Shown in pieces: positions 36,339 to 44,042 of a stretch of DNA of 58,602 bases. The translations under genes were made by a program, and so were the position numbers. The stretch spans positions 1-58,602 of the forward strand of contig VFGU01000005.1 of assembly GCA_009392285.1 (NCBI GenBank), written 5' to 3'. Each line of letters opens with the position of its first letter. The stretch's first letter is position 1. This stretch comes from SAR202 cluster bacterium (lineage in GTDB: Bacteria > Chloroflexota > Dehalococcoidia > Lucifugimonadales > Lucifugimonadaceae). The notes under the pieces are model-generated. The model was given only the letters and a program-made list of their open reading frames with translations. It did no database searches and was not told where the DNA came from.

Positions 36339-36946
36339 AAAAAATTTTATTGGGCGTTTTAATAACAACTCTTCTTATTTCCTGTTCAAGCGATAATCAA
36401 AATTTAATATCTCAAGAATCTGATGAAATAATTCTTTTTAAACCCAAGCCTGAGCCAACATCGACACCCAAGCCTGAGCCAACATCGACACCCAAGCCTG
36501 AGCCAACATCGACACCCAAGCCTGAGCCAACATCGACACCCAAGCCTGAGCCAACATCGACACCCAAGCCTGAGCCAACAGAAATAGTTGTAAAGATTAT
36601 TGATTTTATGTTTGATCAGTCAGATATTTCTATTTATAAAAATTCAACCATAACCTGGATAAATTATGACTCTAGTTCACACACAGCATCATCCCTTGAA
36701 AATAAATTTGATTCCGGATACTTAAATAATAACCAACATTATTCATTTAAATTCCTTGATGCTGGTATATATACATATAGATGCAATTTGCACCCGAGCA
36801 TGAGAGGAGAAATAAGAGTGCTAACTAAAGACGGAAAACTTATCGACCCTACACCTGCACCCAGACCAACGTCTACCCCTAATCCAAACAGAAGTAAAAA
36901 TGATCAAAATATCAGCCCACCTCAATCATCAGAAAGTTATTATTAG
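36335..36946 (+). CDS. Cupredoxin-like lipoprotein on a proline-rich repeat stalk
   Basis: 203-aa predicted lipoprotein (Cys17 in LLISC). Residues about 36-82 are a PKPEPTST repeat stalk, encoded by a perfect 24-bp tandem repeat. Residues about 83-165 form a plastocyanin-like domain with all four type 1 copper ligands: His116 (SSHTAS), then Cys150, His153 and Met156 in YRCNLHPSMRG. A second Pro/Thr-rich tail follows. It may carry electrons at the outer face of the membrane. The stop TTAG is shared with the convergent photolyase gene. Confidence 0.88.
   Translation: MKKILLGVLITTLLISCSSDNQNLISQESDEIILFKPKPEPTSTPKPEPTSTPKPEPTSTPKPEPTSTPKPEPTSTPKPEPTEIVVKIIDFMFDQSDISIYKNSTITWINYDSSSHTASSLENKFDSGYLNNNQHYSFKFLDAGIYTYRCNLHPSMRGEIRVLTKDGKLIDPTPAPRPTSTPNPNRSKNDQNISPPQSSESYY
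36443..36580 (+). repeat. 24-bp tandem repeat, 5.75 perfect copies, coding
   Basis: Five identical 24-bp units (first begins CCCAAGCCTGAGCCAACA) at 36443, 36467, 36491, 36515 and 36539, plus an 18-bp partial unit at 36563. All stay in frame and encode PKPEPTST. Identity at every synonymous position indicates recent expansion or homogenisation, so the copy number probably varies between strains. Confidence 0.97.
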
Positions 36947-38283
36947 TTTTTTAAAGAGTTAAATATGTGGAGGGCTTTTTTTCGCGAATCCTCGTGAGAT
37001 ACAATTGGATCAGGATACTGATTAATTGCTTTATATTTTGAAGGATCATGGATAAATTTTGTTTCCATATCGCTTAACTCAGACACCCATTTTCTGATAT
37101 AAGTCCCATCTGGATCAAATTTTTCTCCTTGAGTAATTGGGTTAAAAATTCTGAAATAAGGAGCTGCATCTACACCAGAGCCAGCAGTCCATTGCCAGCC
37201 ACCAACGTTAGAAGCAGTATCGGCATCTACCAAATTTTCCATAAACCATTTTTCACCTTCCCTCCAATTTATAAAGAGATCCTTAGTCAAGAAAGAAGCA
37301 ACAATCATTCTTCCTCTATTGTGCATCCATCCAATATCTAATAACTGCCTCATGCATGCGTCTACGCAACTAAAACCAGTCAAACCTTGTTTCCAACTAT
37401 TTAGGTGATCTTCATTTTCTTCCCAAGGATAATAGGATAATTTGTTATTGAATGAAGAATGAATTATTTTTGGAAAATGAAACATAATATAGGCATTAAA
37501 TTCACGCCATAGCAACTCATTTATCCAAGATTTGACACCAGGATTATTGAGACCAAAATTTTCAGCTAAAATATAGGATCTTTTGATATCAACAATACCT
37601 GAATTAAAGTAAGCAGAAAGCATTGAAGTTCCATCTAAATCTAATCTGTTGCGCAGTTTGTTGTAACTTAAGAGATTTTTTTCAATATAATTAGATAACC
37701 TTTTATTTCCGAATAGTTTACTGGCCTTAAATGGTGTGTTGTTTGGGGGAGGGGAAAAATCATTCACTTCATCAATAACTAAAAAGTTTGACTTAGTTGG
37801 TGTGATTTCATGTTGAATATCGAATTCATTTCTAAACCAAGCTCTTGAAAAACTTGAGAATGTTAAATATGGGGTCCCGTCATCTTTCAATGTTTTGTTT
37901 AGGTCAGATAAGTAAGACGTATTTAAGAGTTTTACTTCAAATTTTTTAGAAATATTTTTAATAAATTCTCTATGTCCTGGATCTACATCAAATTGAGTGT
38001 ATATAGAACATACACTATATTTTGATTTTAAATGATCTAATACTGCTTCAGAGTCACCTAATTTTATTAAAATTTGACCATTCAAATTATCTAACTCTTT
38101 GGATAGATTGTTTAATGCCTCACGGTAAAATGATGCAATTTTAGAATCAGAAGAAGATCTTCTAAGTTTTTCGTCCCAAACAAAAACTGGCAAAACTGAA
38201 TCGCAATCATTTAATGCTTGCACAAGAATATTATTTTCGATTCTAAGATCTTTATTTATTAACCAAATTCCAATTTTACTCAT
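36943..38283 (-). CDS. phrB: Deoxyribodipyrimidine photolyase
   Basis: Blue-light-dependent repair of UV cyclobutane pyrimidine dimers using FAD. The N-terminal antenna domain opens IGIWLINKDLRIENNILVQA. The C-terminal FAD domain has WINELLWREFNAYI, MRQLLDIGWMHNRGRMIVAS, and the flavin-binding WQWTAGSGVDAAPYFRIFNP near residues 360-380. The 446-aa length fits class I CPD photolyase. It lies beside a UV-dimer-glycosylase-like gene and a B12-type light regulator. Confidence 0.93.
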   Translation of the reverse strand: MSKIGIWLINKDLRIENNILVQALNDCDSVLPVFVWDEKLRRSSSDSKIASFYREALNNLSKELDNLNGQILIKLGDSEAVLDHLKSKYSVCSIYTQFDVDPGHREFIKNISKKFEVKLLNTSYLSDLNKTLKDDGTPYLTFSSFSRAWFRNEFDIQHEITPTKSNFLVIDEVNDFSPPPNNTPFKASKLFGNKRLSNYIEKNLLSYNKLRNRLDLDGTSMLSAYFNSGIVDIKRSYILAENFGLNNPGVKSWINELLWREFNAYIMFHFPKIIHSSFNNKLSYYPWEENEDHLNSWKQGLTGFSCVDACMRQLLDIGWMHNRGRMIVASFLTKDLFINWREGEKWFMENLVDADTASNVGGWQWTAGSGVDAAPYFRIFNPITQGEKFDPDGTYIRKWVSELSDMETKFIHDPSKYKAINQYPDPIVSHEDSRKKALHIFNSLKN

Positions 38284-38359
38284 TTTTTATTTATGTTGAC
38301 TATAATCAATATTAGTGATAACTTTATCTTAAATCAATTTTATTAGAAAGGCAATTATT
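38284..38359. promoter_or_regulatory. Divergent promoter region of photolyase and zinc-ribbon genes
   Basis: On the plus strand TTGACT (38296-38301), a 17-bp spacer, and TAACTT (38319-38324) resemble a sigma-70 promoter. A TATAAT at 38302-38307 is an alternative -10. The 14-bp near-palindrome TTGACTATAATCAA (38296-38309, 12 of 14 symmetric) sits between the two genes. Its core TATAATCAA also occurs at the promoter of the B12-HTH regulator, read from the minus strand at 40009-40001. It is a candidate operator. Confidence 0.4.
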
Positions 38360-38578
38360 ATGATTATAGTAAACAGTTGCCCTAAATGTAAGGGCACATT
38401 AATAGTAAATCAAACTATAGAAAATGAAGAAGAAATTAGATGTGTAACCTGTGGATTATCAACACCTACTACAGATAATTTTCACAAATTAACTGGAAGA
38501 GAAATAATGTTAATGCTAACGGAAAAATCTAACTTAATTAAAGAAAAAATTGAAGCAAAAAACTTTGCTATTAATTGA
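38360..38578 (+). CDS. Small zinc-ribbon protein
   Basis: 72 aa. Two CxxC knuckles, SCPKCKG and RCVTCGL, 22 residues apart, form a probable zinc ribbon. The C-terminal half is helical and charged (GREIMLMLTEKSNLIKEKIE). AAAGG precedes the ATG. It is 21 bp upstream of the UV-dimer-glycosylase-like gene and divergent from photolyase, so it may belong to the light/UV response, possibly as a DNA- or RNA-binding factor. I do not recognise a family. Confidence 0.72.
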   Translation: MIIVNSCPKCKGTLIVNQTIENEEEIRCVTCGLSTPTTDNFHKLTGREIMLMLTEKSNLIKEKIEAKNFAIN

Positions 38579-38599
38579 TTTACATTTGCCGAGGAAAAC

Positions 38600-38995
38600 A
38601 TGCAAACTTTTATGCCATATGCTGATATAGAAAAATCTCTTAAGTGCTTAGATTACAAGAGATTAGGAAAACAACGTGTAGAAGCAATGCAAACATACAA
38701 TCAAGTTACAAAGGGTAAAGGTGGCTATCCTCATCATCCAGTTAACAAATTATGGGAAAATTATCCTGATTCTTTAGCTCTATATCATAACTTGTGCATA
38801 AATGAGTGGATTTTCCGAGGCTACAAAAATACTATGGAATTGTTACCAATTCCTAGCAAAATTGAATTACCCAATTGGTTCGGCAACGAAGAGTTGCACT
38901 CATCACATAGGTCTAACTTGTTACGCAAAGATGAAGATTTTTATCGTAAGTATGGCTGGCTAGAGCCAACTGATTTAGACTACGTTTGGTTGTGA
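38600..38995 (+). CDS. Pyrimidine-dimer DNA glycosylase-like protein (MSMEG_6728 family)
   Basis: 131 aa, full-length for a family annotated as similar to T4 endonuclease V, a UV-dimer glycosylase/AP lyase. Conserved landmarks are MQTFMPYADIEKSLKCLDYK at the N-terminus, RLGKQRVEAMQ, YPHHPVNKLWENYP, NEWIFRGY, LHSSHRSNLLRKDEDFYRK and a YVWL end. SD GAGGA precedes the ATG. Placement between photolyase and a putative light regulator fits a UV-repair role. The activity of this family is inferred from annotation, not proven here. Confidence 0.85.
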   Translation: MQTFMPYADIEKSLKCLDYKRLGKQRVEAMQTYNQVTKGKGGYPHHPVNKLWENYPDSLALYHNLCINEWIFRGYKNTMELLPIPSKIELPNWFGNEELHSSHRSNLLRKDEDFYRKYGWLEPTDLDYVWL

Positions 38996-39009
38996 TTAAT
39001 CTTATGGCT

Positions 39010-39963
39010 TTAATTCATTAATTCATTGATTGATATATTTAATGCGTCTGAAATTTTATGTAAGGCGCTTATGCTTAAATTCCTTTTTCCATTTTCTACT
39101 GAACTCAAAAATGCTCTGTCCATAGATGACATGTTTGCTAATTCTGTTTGACTAAGTCCTAGATTTGTCCTCACATTTTTAATTTTTATGCCTATGCCTT
39201 CTAAGGTTTGATCGAGATTAATTTTCGCATTTGCATGATGAAATCCTGTTAAAAATTTGGAACATTTATTTGATTCAAAAAATTCAGATGTACAACATAC
39301 AAAGTCGGGTGAAGATTTAATTTGGTAATTAATATTTTTAATTTGAAAATTTAAGACTTTAGGTTCATCATTTTTTTCATAGTCTGTCGTTCTATCAATA
39401 ATTGATCTGTTAATAGCAGGTCCTCCCCATATGATCTTTGGAACTTTTCCTTCTGATTGCAATGACTGAGTTATTTCATCACATTCTTCCAAAGATGAAT
39501 CCATAGTTACTGAAATAGCTACTAAATCGGGCAACCTTTCTTGAATGAATTTTTTTAGATCAAATAATGGAACTTGATTAGTAATAAAATCTACTTTCCA
39601 GCCATCCATTAATAAAAAGTCAGCAAACATTCTAGCTCCAGTCGAATGAGAATCTGATTTTGGTGTTGTGACTACTACTAATGGAGAATTATCTTTAGGT
39701 ATATAACTTTGCCTAAGCCTTGCCATCAACTCTAAAGTAATGCTAGAAGCTCTATTTTCATGAGATATAGATATTTCTCCGTTATGCCACATCTCTCCAA
39801 TTTCTCTTAAAGATTCAGTAAAAATCTTTTTATATAAAAATTTTTCACCCCATCCTTCGGCTAAGATATAAGAAACACAGGCAAATGCATCTTGCAAATT
39901 TCCATCAAGCAATGAAGAAGTATACCTATCTTTAATATTAATTATTGATCTGTTGTTTTTCAA
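39010..39963 (-). CDS. B12-binding photosensor-like regulator with C-terminal Xre HTH
   Basis: 317 aa with an unusual domain order. Residues about 10-90 are a helical cap of the CarH/methionine-synthase type. MWHNGEISISHEN holds Trp59, His60 and Glu69, matching the CarH W-x9-E pattern, but Asn70 replaces the usual His. Residues about 94-190 are the B12 domain with DSHSTG (Asp104, His106, Gly109), SVTMDSS and IIWGGP. Residues about 255-315 are an HTH_3 domain (LGLSQTELANMSSMDRAFLS, then VENGKRN). CarH/LitR proteins instead carry an N-terminal MerR domain. The start is TTG. Light-dependent control of the adjacent phr block is inference. Confidence 0.85.
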   Translation of the reverse strand: MKNNRSIINIKDRYTSSLLDGNLQDAFACVSYILAEGWGEKFLYKKIFTESLREIGEMWHNGEISISHENRASSITLELMARLRQSYIPKDNSPLVVVTTPKSDSHSTGARMFADFLLMDGWKVDFITNQVPLFDLKKFIQERLPDLVAISVTMDSSLEECDEITQSLQSEGKVPKIIWGGPAINRSIIDRTTDYEKNDEPKVLNFQIKNINYQIKSSPDFVCCTSEFFESNKCSKFLTGFHHANAKINLDQTLEGIGIKIKNVRTNLGLSQTELANMSSMDRAFLSSVENGKRNLSISALHKISDALNISINELMN

Positions 39964-40003
39964 AATGTGGAATAAATTAATCTATTAATATGATGTATTG
40001 TTG

Positions 40004-40009
40004 ATTATA
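40004..40009 (-). promoter_or_regulatory. -10 element upstream of the B12-HTH regulator
   Basis: TATAAT on the minus strand, followed by CAACAATA and a leader of about 35 bases to the TTG start. No convincing -35 is seen, as expected if an activator is needed. The TATAATCAA core is also found between photolyase and the zinc-ribbon gene. Confidence 0.4.
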
Positions 40010-40030
40010 CTACACAAATTGATAATTATA

Positions 40031-40861
40031 TTAATCTAAAATATTCCCACCATTTACATTCAATGCTTGGCCTGTGATTTGGCTGGCATCTTCAGAAGCA
40101 AGAAAGGCAATTGCATTTCCAATATCTCTAGGCTCTTGAGGCCTACCTAAAGGAAAATTAGATTTTATCTGATCGACAAAAATATCATAAGGGTCCATAT
40201 CAGCAAAATCTGGATTTAGCGCTTTATGATTCTCTGCAATTTTTTGCCAAAATGAAGTCCATAGCCTACCAGGGCATACTGTATTTACATTTATATTAAA
40301 TCTGCCTAATTCGATTGCAAGCGCATGAGTAAATTGAATTGCTGCTGCTTTAGAAACTAAGTAAGGGTTTAAAACATTACCTCTGCCCTTATCTCCTACT
40401 CCTCTTGGCTTACGGCCTCCTTGAGATGAAACAATCACTATTTTGCCACTCTCCCTTTCTATCATATGACCTTTTACAGAATCAGTAGTATTTACTAACC
40501 CCTTCACATTAACCTTATATGTAATATCCCAATCTTCATCGTTATAATCCTTACGATCAGAGAAGCCCGAAGAGCCTATTGCGCCTGCATTAGGAACACA
40601 TACATCAATCTTGCCAAATTCATTTATTGTTCTTTTGACAAATTCTTCAATATCTTCTTTTACAGTTACATCAACTTTGTCAGTTATAATTTCTGTACCT
40701 TTTGAAGAAAATTCAGTTTCTAATCTTTCTAGTTCTTCGCTATCAAGGTCAGAGATCGCAAGTTTAGCACCTCTCTCTGAAAATACTTCAGCTGTGCCTT
40801 TACCTATCCCTCTTACTCCTCCGGTTATAAATACAACTTTATCTCTAAATTGATCATTCAT
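40031..40861 (-). CDS. Classical short-chain dehydrogenase/reductase
   Basis: 276-aa Rossmann oxidoreductase with TGGVRGIGKGTAEVF (TGxxxGIG), NAGAIG, the catalytic Ser in VIVSSQGG, YLVSKAA (YxxxK), and a C-terminal LNVNGGNILD. An insert around GRKPRGVGDKGRGNVLNP resembles mycofactocin-linked SDRs; no mycofactocin genes are visible. The substrate is unknown. The gene begins 2 bp after the SRPBCC gene, forming a unit ahead of the B12-HTH regulator. Confidence 0.87.
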   Translation of the reverse strand: MNDQFRDKVVFITGGVRGIGKGTAEVFSERGAKLAISDLDSEELERLETEFSSKGTEIITDKVDVTVKEDIEEFVKRTINEFGKIDVCVPNAGAIGSSGFSDRKDYNDEDWDITYKVNVKGLVNTTDSVKGHMIERESGKIVIVSSQGGRKPRGVGDKGRGNVLNPYLVSKAAAIQFTHALAIELGRFNINVNTVCPGRLWTSFWQKIAENHKALNPDFADMDPYDIFVDQIKSNFPLGRPQEPRDIGNAIAFLASEDASQITGQALNVNGGNILD

Positions 40862-40863
40862 TA

Positions 40864-41355
40864 TTACTCCAAACTACTAAAAAACTTATTCAATGCTCTT
40901 TTCCTATAGTTAAATATATTCAATAAATCTCTTTTAACAAATAAATTATGTATAAGTGCCCCACCTGGAACAATATATTCAACCTTATCAGTAATCTTAG
41001 TCTTATCACCTAAACTTGAAAACAAATGAACATGGTGCCATTTAATAAAAGGACCGCTTAACTGAATATCCACAAATTTATTGGGAGGGCTCCATTCTTT
41101 GATGAGGCTTTTCCATTTAACAGGAATTCCATGAATTTTTAATCTATATTGAAAAATAGTAGATTCATTAATTGAAGAAGATTGAGACAAAATATTAAAA
41201 TCTAGAAAAGGAGGAGTAATCAGATTTAAATTTTTTGCTTCAGAATAAAAATTGAAAACTTCTTTTATAGAGCATGAGATATACTGTTCAGCAAATAATT
41301 CAAATCTCCATAATCCTATTCTTTTTATAGATATGTCATTATTTATAGAATCCAT
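40864..41355 (-). CDS. SRPBCC-domain protein of the photolyase-associated type
   Basis: 163-aa START/SRPBCC helix-grip protein. Pattern: FELFAEQYISCSIKEVFNFY, SEAKNLNLITPPFLDF, YRLKIHGIPVKWKSLIKEW, FVDIQLSGPFIKWHHVHLFS, VEYIVPGGALIHNLFVKRDL, and IFNYRKRALNKFF. This subgroup is often annotated as a cell-division-inhibitor-like protein and is frequently found near photolyase genes or fused to TIGR01777 epimerases. It heads the minus-strand unit with the SDR. The ligand is unknown. Confidence 0.82.
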   Translation of the reverse strand: MDSINNDISIKRIGLWRFELFAEQYISCSIKEVFNFYSEAKNLNLITPPFLDFNILSQSSSINESTIFQYRLKIHGIPVKWKSLIKEWSPPNKFVDIQLSGPFIKWHHVHLFSSLGDKTKITDKVEYIVPGGALIHNLFVKRDLLNIFNYRKRALNKFFSSLE

Positions 41356-41471
41356 TTAATAAAATTTATTTCCTAAAATACCAAAAGATTGGGATGTTTG
41401 CTATTGATTCAATGTATGGCATTATTTATACTCCCCATTATGCACAAAACACCTAGAGTTTATTAGAAATA

Positions 41472-42344
41472 ATGATTGCTATCGGAGAATCATTAGCTCT
41501 ATTATCTGCATTTCTTTGGGGAAATTCAGGGGTTTTAATTAAATCCCTCCCCGTTAACAAAAGAATATCTTTTATATTTTTGGAAAGTATAATTTCTGGA
41601 ATTGTAATATTCATATTGATTTCGGCTCTCAATCAATGGAAAGAGTTTACCGAATTCACTTACATCACTGTCTTCTTTGCAGTACTAGCCGCCTCAGTTA
41701 ACCTAGCCGGCTCAGTTTTCTATATTTATACAATTAAACATGTAAAAGTTGGGATGGGCTTCGTTATCATAAACAGCCTTTTCCCATTATTTTCAATTAT
41801 TGGAAGTATCTTTTTTCTTGGGGATAAACTATCTCTACCGATTTACTTAGGTGCTGTTTTTATCCTCATAGGTATATCAATAATTGCAATTAAACGAGAT
41901 TCTAGTTTCAGTTTCTTAGAACAAGGCTCTTCAATGAAAATAGCAATAATTTTTTGTACTTTAACCCCTCTTTCATGGGCAATTGGGGCATTAATTATGG
42001 ATAGGCTCTTAGATTATCATGCAGTTCTACCTTTAGTATTTATAAGAGCAATAAATACTTTCATAATCTGTATTGGATTATCTATTCTTATCAAAAAAGT
42101 TTCTTTTAAAGTCCAGAGAAGTGAAAAAAAATTGATTTTTGCATCATTATTAACTACGGGAGCAATGCTAGGATGGTTCACGAGCCTTAGTTTGTCAGAA
42201 GCCGCCCTGACAGTGATATTAGGTAGTAGCGCTCCTATATTTGCTCTGTTTGGAGGATGGTTATTTCTAAAAGAGAAGATCAATTTGGCAGGTTTCGCTG
42301 GAATAGTCTCATGTCTCATTGGAGTTATAATTGTTATCTTATAA
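41472..42344 (+). CDS. EamA/DMT-family transporter
   Basis: 290 aa with ten membrane helices in two EamA repeats (ALLSAFLWGNSGVLIKSLPV at the start; LGDKLSLPIYLGAVFILIGI; then AALTVILGSSAPIFALFGGW and LFLKEKINLAGFAGIVSCLI). The substrate is unknown. It abuts the convergent HPP-family gene with no spacer. No clear Shine-Dalgarno precedes the ATG. Confidence 0.87.
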   Translation: MIAIGESLALLSAFLWGNSGVLIKSLPVNKRISFIFLESIISGIVIFILISALNQWKEFTEFTYITVFFAVLAASVNLAGSVFYIYTIKHVKVGMGFVIINSLFPLFSIIGSIFFLGDKLSLPIYLGAVFILIGISIIAIKRDSSFSFLEQGSSMKIAIIFCTLTPLSWAIGALIMDRLLDYHAVLPLVFIRAINTFIICIGLSILIKKVSFKVQRSEKKLIFASLLTTGAMLGWFTSLSLSEAALTVILGSSAPIFALFGGWLFLKEKINLAGFAGIVSCLIGVIIVIL

Positions 42345-42875
42345 TTAGATTAAATTATCAATCCATCTGCTCATTAATATTCTTATAATAGATAATGTTA
42401 ATGCTGCCAAAAAAACGAAACTTGCGTTACCAAATGTTACACCTCCAAGTGTTAATCCTAACAAACATCCGGCAGCAGGGGCATGTTCGCAATTTAGTAT
42501 TCCCATAAATACAATCAGTAACCCTAAACTTATAGATGAGTAGAGATATAAAAATACCAATGAAACTTCTTGTGTGTCAGGGAAAATTAATCCAAATACA
42601 AATGATGTCAATGCTGAGATTAAAATTGCTATAGAATGGCCTCCCATAACTCTGCGTGTTTCAGAAGCATATGAATGAGGTGCGAAGAATATAAGGGCGG
42701 CAGATCCTGCAATTCCAGCAATTATTGCACCATCTGTAATGCTGCCTTCAAATAATAAAATAAAAAATAAAGCAACAGACGCAAAAAAAGATTGCAAGAA
42801 ATATCTTTTTCTCTTGGACTTAAATCCAGGGTCAACCAAATGGAATTCTCTATCAAATTTTAATCTAATTTTCAT
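42345..42875 (-). CDS. HPP-family integral membrane protein
   Basis: 176 aa with five hydrophobic segments. The HPP-family core is present in two places: LIFFAPHSYASETRRVMGGH and the signature region MGILNCEHAPAAGCLLGL, where the usual HPP reads HAP. HPP proteins are thought to act as nitrite or small-solute transporters, and plant HPP is a nitrite transporter; the role here is not known. It is divergent from the alpha/beta hydrolase at 42.9 kb. Confidence 0.75.
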   Translation of the reverse strand: MKIRLKFDREFHLVDPGFKSKRKRYFLQSFFASVALFFILLFEGSITDGAIIAGIAGSAALIFFAPHSYASETRRVMGGHSIAILISALTSFVFGLIFPDTQEVSLVFLYLYSSISLGLLIVFMGILNCEHAPAAGCLLGLTLGGVTFGNASFVFLAALTLSIIRILMSRWIDNLI

Positions 42876-42912
42876 TTTATCTATTTATATCGTAAATTAG
42901 CCTGATTAAATC

Positions 42913-42918
42913 TATAAT
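42913..42918 (+). promoter_or_regulatory. -10 element for a probable leaderless mRNA
   Basis: A consensus TATAAT ends eight bases before the ATG at 42927, with AAAACATT between and no ribosome site. The intergenic region to the divergent HPP gene is only 51 bp. Confidence 0.5.
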
Positions 42919-42926
42919 AAAACATT

Positions 42927-43847
42927 ATGAAAAAGTTAATTATCTTATCATCCTTTATTATAATATTCCTGATAATAATATATTTTGGGCTGTCATTATA
43001 TATTACCGACTTAGCCTATGACGCCAAAAGAAATTTTCCTGAAGAAAATCCATCTGACTACTCATTAATTTATGAAGATGTGTCTTTCAAATCATACAGC
43101 AAAGATGAAATAGAATTAAAAGGCTGGTGGATACCTTATGGGAGCAATGAAAAAGGTGAAGCAATAATTTGGATTCATGGGCTGGACGCGGAAAGAAGTG
43201 GAGGAGAGGGAAAGTTAGAGATGATGAAGGAAATTAATGAAATGGGATACTCATTGCTTACTTTTGATCTGAGAGGGCATGGAGAATCTGGCACAGCTCC
43301 ACTTGGATTAGGTGTTCGAGAAAAAGAAGATATATATGGTGCTATGAAATTTCTAAATGACGAAAAAAATATTAGCAAGGTTGGCTTATGGGGTATAAGT
43401 TACGGAGCCGTAGTTGCGATTGATGCTGGAATTAACGAACCTGACTTAGGGCCAGATATAGTAGGGATAATGGCAGACACTCCATACTTCAGTGTACTTG
43501 AACTATTAACTAAAGAGGTTTCAGACAGGACTCCAATACCAAAGTTCATTGCAGAGTTATTAAAATTTGGAATTATACAAAGTGGAAAAATGCTTCATGG
43601 GATGGACATAAACGATGTGCCAGAATCTATGGCCAACAATGATAAAATTAATTTCCCAATCTTAATTACTTCCTGTAAAACTGATGAAAGAGTGCCTGAG
43701 AGCCATCCAAGCAGAGTATACTCTTTTTCTAAAGAATCTTCTGAATATTACATTTTTGATGAATGCGAAGATCATGGTGAAGCATATGAAACAAATAAAA
43801 GTAAATACATGACTCTATTCAAAGAATATTTTTCTAGCAGATTTTAA
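42927..43847 (+). CDS. Membrane-anchored alpha/beta hydrolase
   Basis: 306 aa. One N-terminal membrane helix (residues about 4-30) precedes an alpha/beta hydrolase of the FrsA/DUF1749-like group: IWIHGLDAERSGG, TFDLRGHGESG, the nucleophile elbow GLWGISYGAV, LITSCKTDERVPESHP (Asp) and ECEDHGEAYE (His). It probably faces the periplasm and hydrolyses an unknown ester or peptide. Confidence 0.86.
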   Translation: MKKLIILSSFIIIFLIIIYFGLSLYITDLAYDAKRNFPEENPSDYSLIYEDVSFKSYSKDEIELKGWWIPYGSNEKGEAIIWIHGLDAERSGGEGKLEMMKEINEMGYSLLTFDLRGHGESGTAPLGLGVREKEDIYGAMKFLNDEKNISKVGLWGISYGAVVAIDAGINEPDLGPDIVGIMADTPYFSVLELLTKEVSDRTPIPKFIAELLKFGIIQSGKMLHGMDINDVPESMANNDKINFPILITSCKTDERVPESHPSRVYSFSKESSEYYIFDECEDHGEAYETNKSKYMTLFKEYFSSRF

Positions 43848-43883
43848 CCGGTTTAAATTAAGCCATACTCCTAATTTATGTTG

Positions 43884-43889
43884 TATAAT
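43884..43889 (+). promoter_or_regulatory. -10 element for a probable leaderless mRNA
   Basis: TATAAT at 43884-43889, then six bases, then the ATG of a 48-codon gene at 43896. No Shine-Dalgarno is possible in that space. Confidence 0.5.
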
Positions 43890-43895
43890 TTAACT

Positions 43896-44042
43896 ATGAG
43901 TAATAAGAAAAAATGTATAATTTGTGGATTGCCTCAAAAAGATCACAAAACTAATATGCATATCTTTGGTGTGCAAATCGGATGCCCTTTGGGTGGAGTC
44001 GATCCTAAAAAATCAACTGATATGAAAGTTTCAAAAAAATAA
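43896..44042 (+). CDS. Small Cys/His protein, 48 aa
   Basis: Short gene from ATG 43896 to TAA 44042. The product starts MSNKKKCIICGLPQKDHKTN and contains CxxC, DH, MH and a later Cys (IGCPLGG), arranged as CxxC-x7-H-x4-H-x7-C, a plausible single zinc site. It ends in a Lys-rich tail. A consensus -10 six bases upstream supports real expression. The 3' end overlaps the convergent amidohydrolase gene by 12 bp. I do not recognise a family. Confidence 0.65.
   Translation: MSNKKKCIICGLPQKDHKTNMHIFGVQIGCPLGGVDPKKSTDMKVSKK

Noticed and set aside
36443-36580. Regular 24-bp repeats as a CRISPR array
   Set aside because: The repeats are contiguous with no spacers, in frame in a lipoprotein gene, and no cas genes are nearby.
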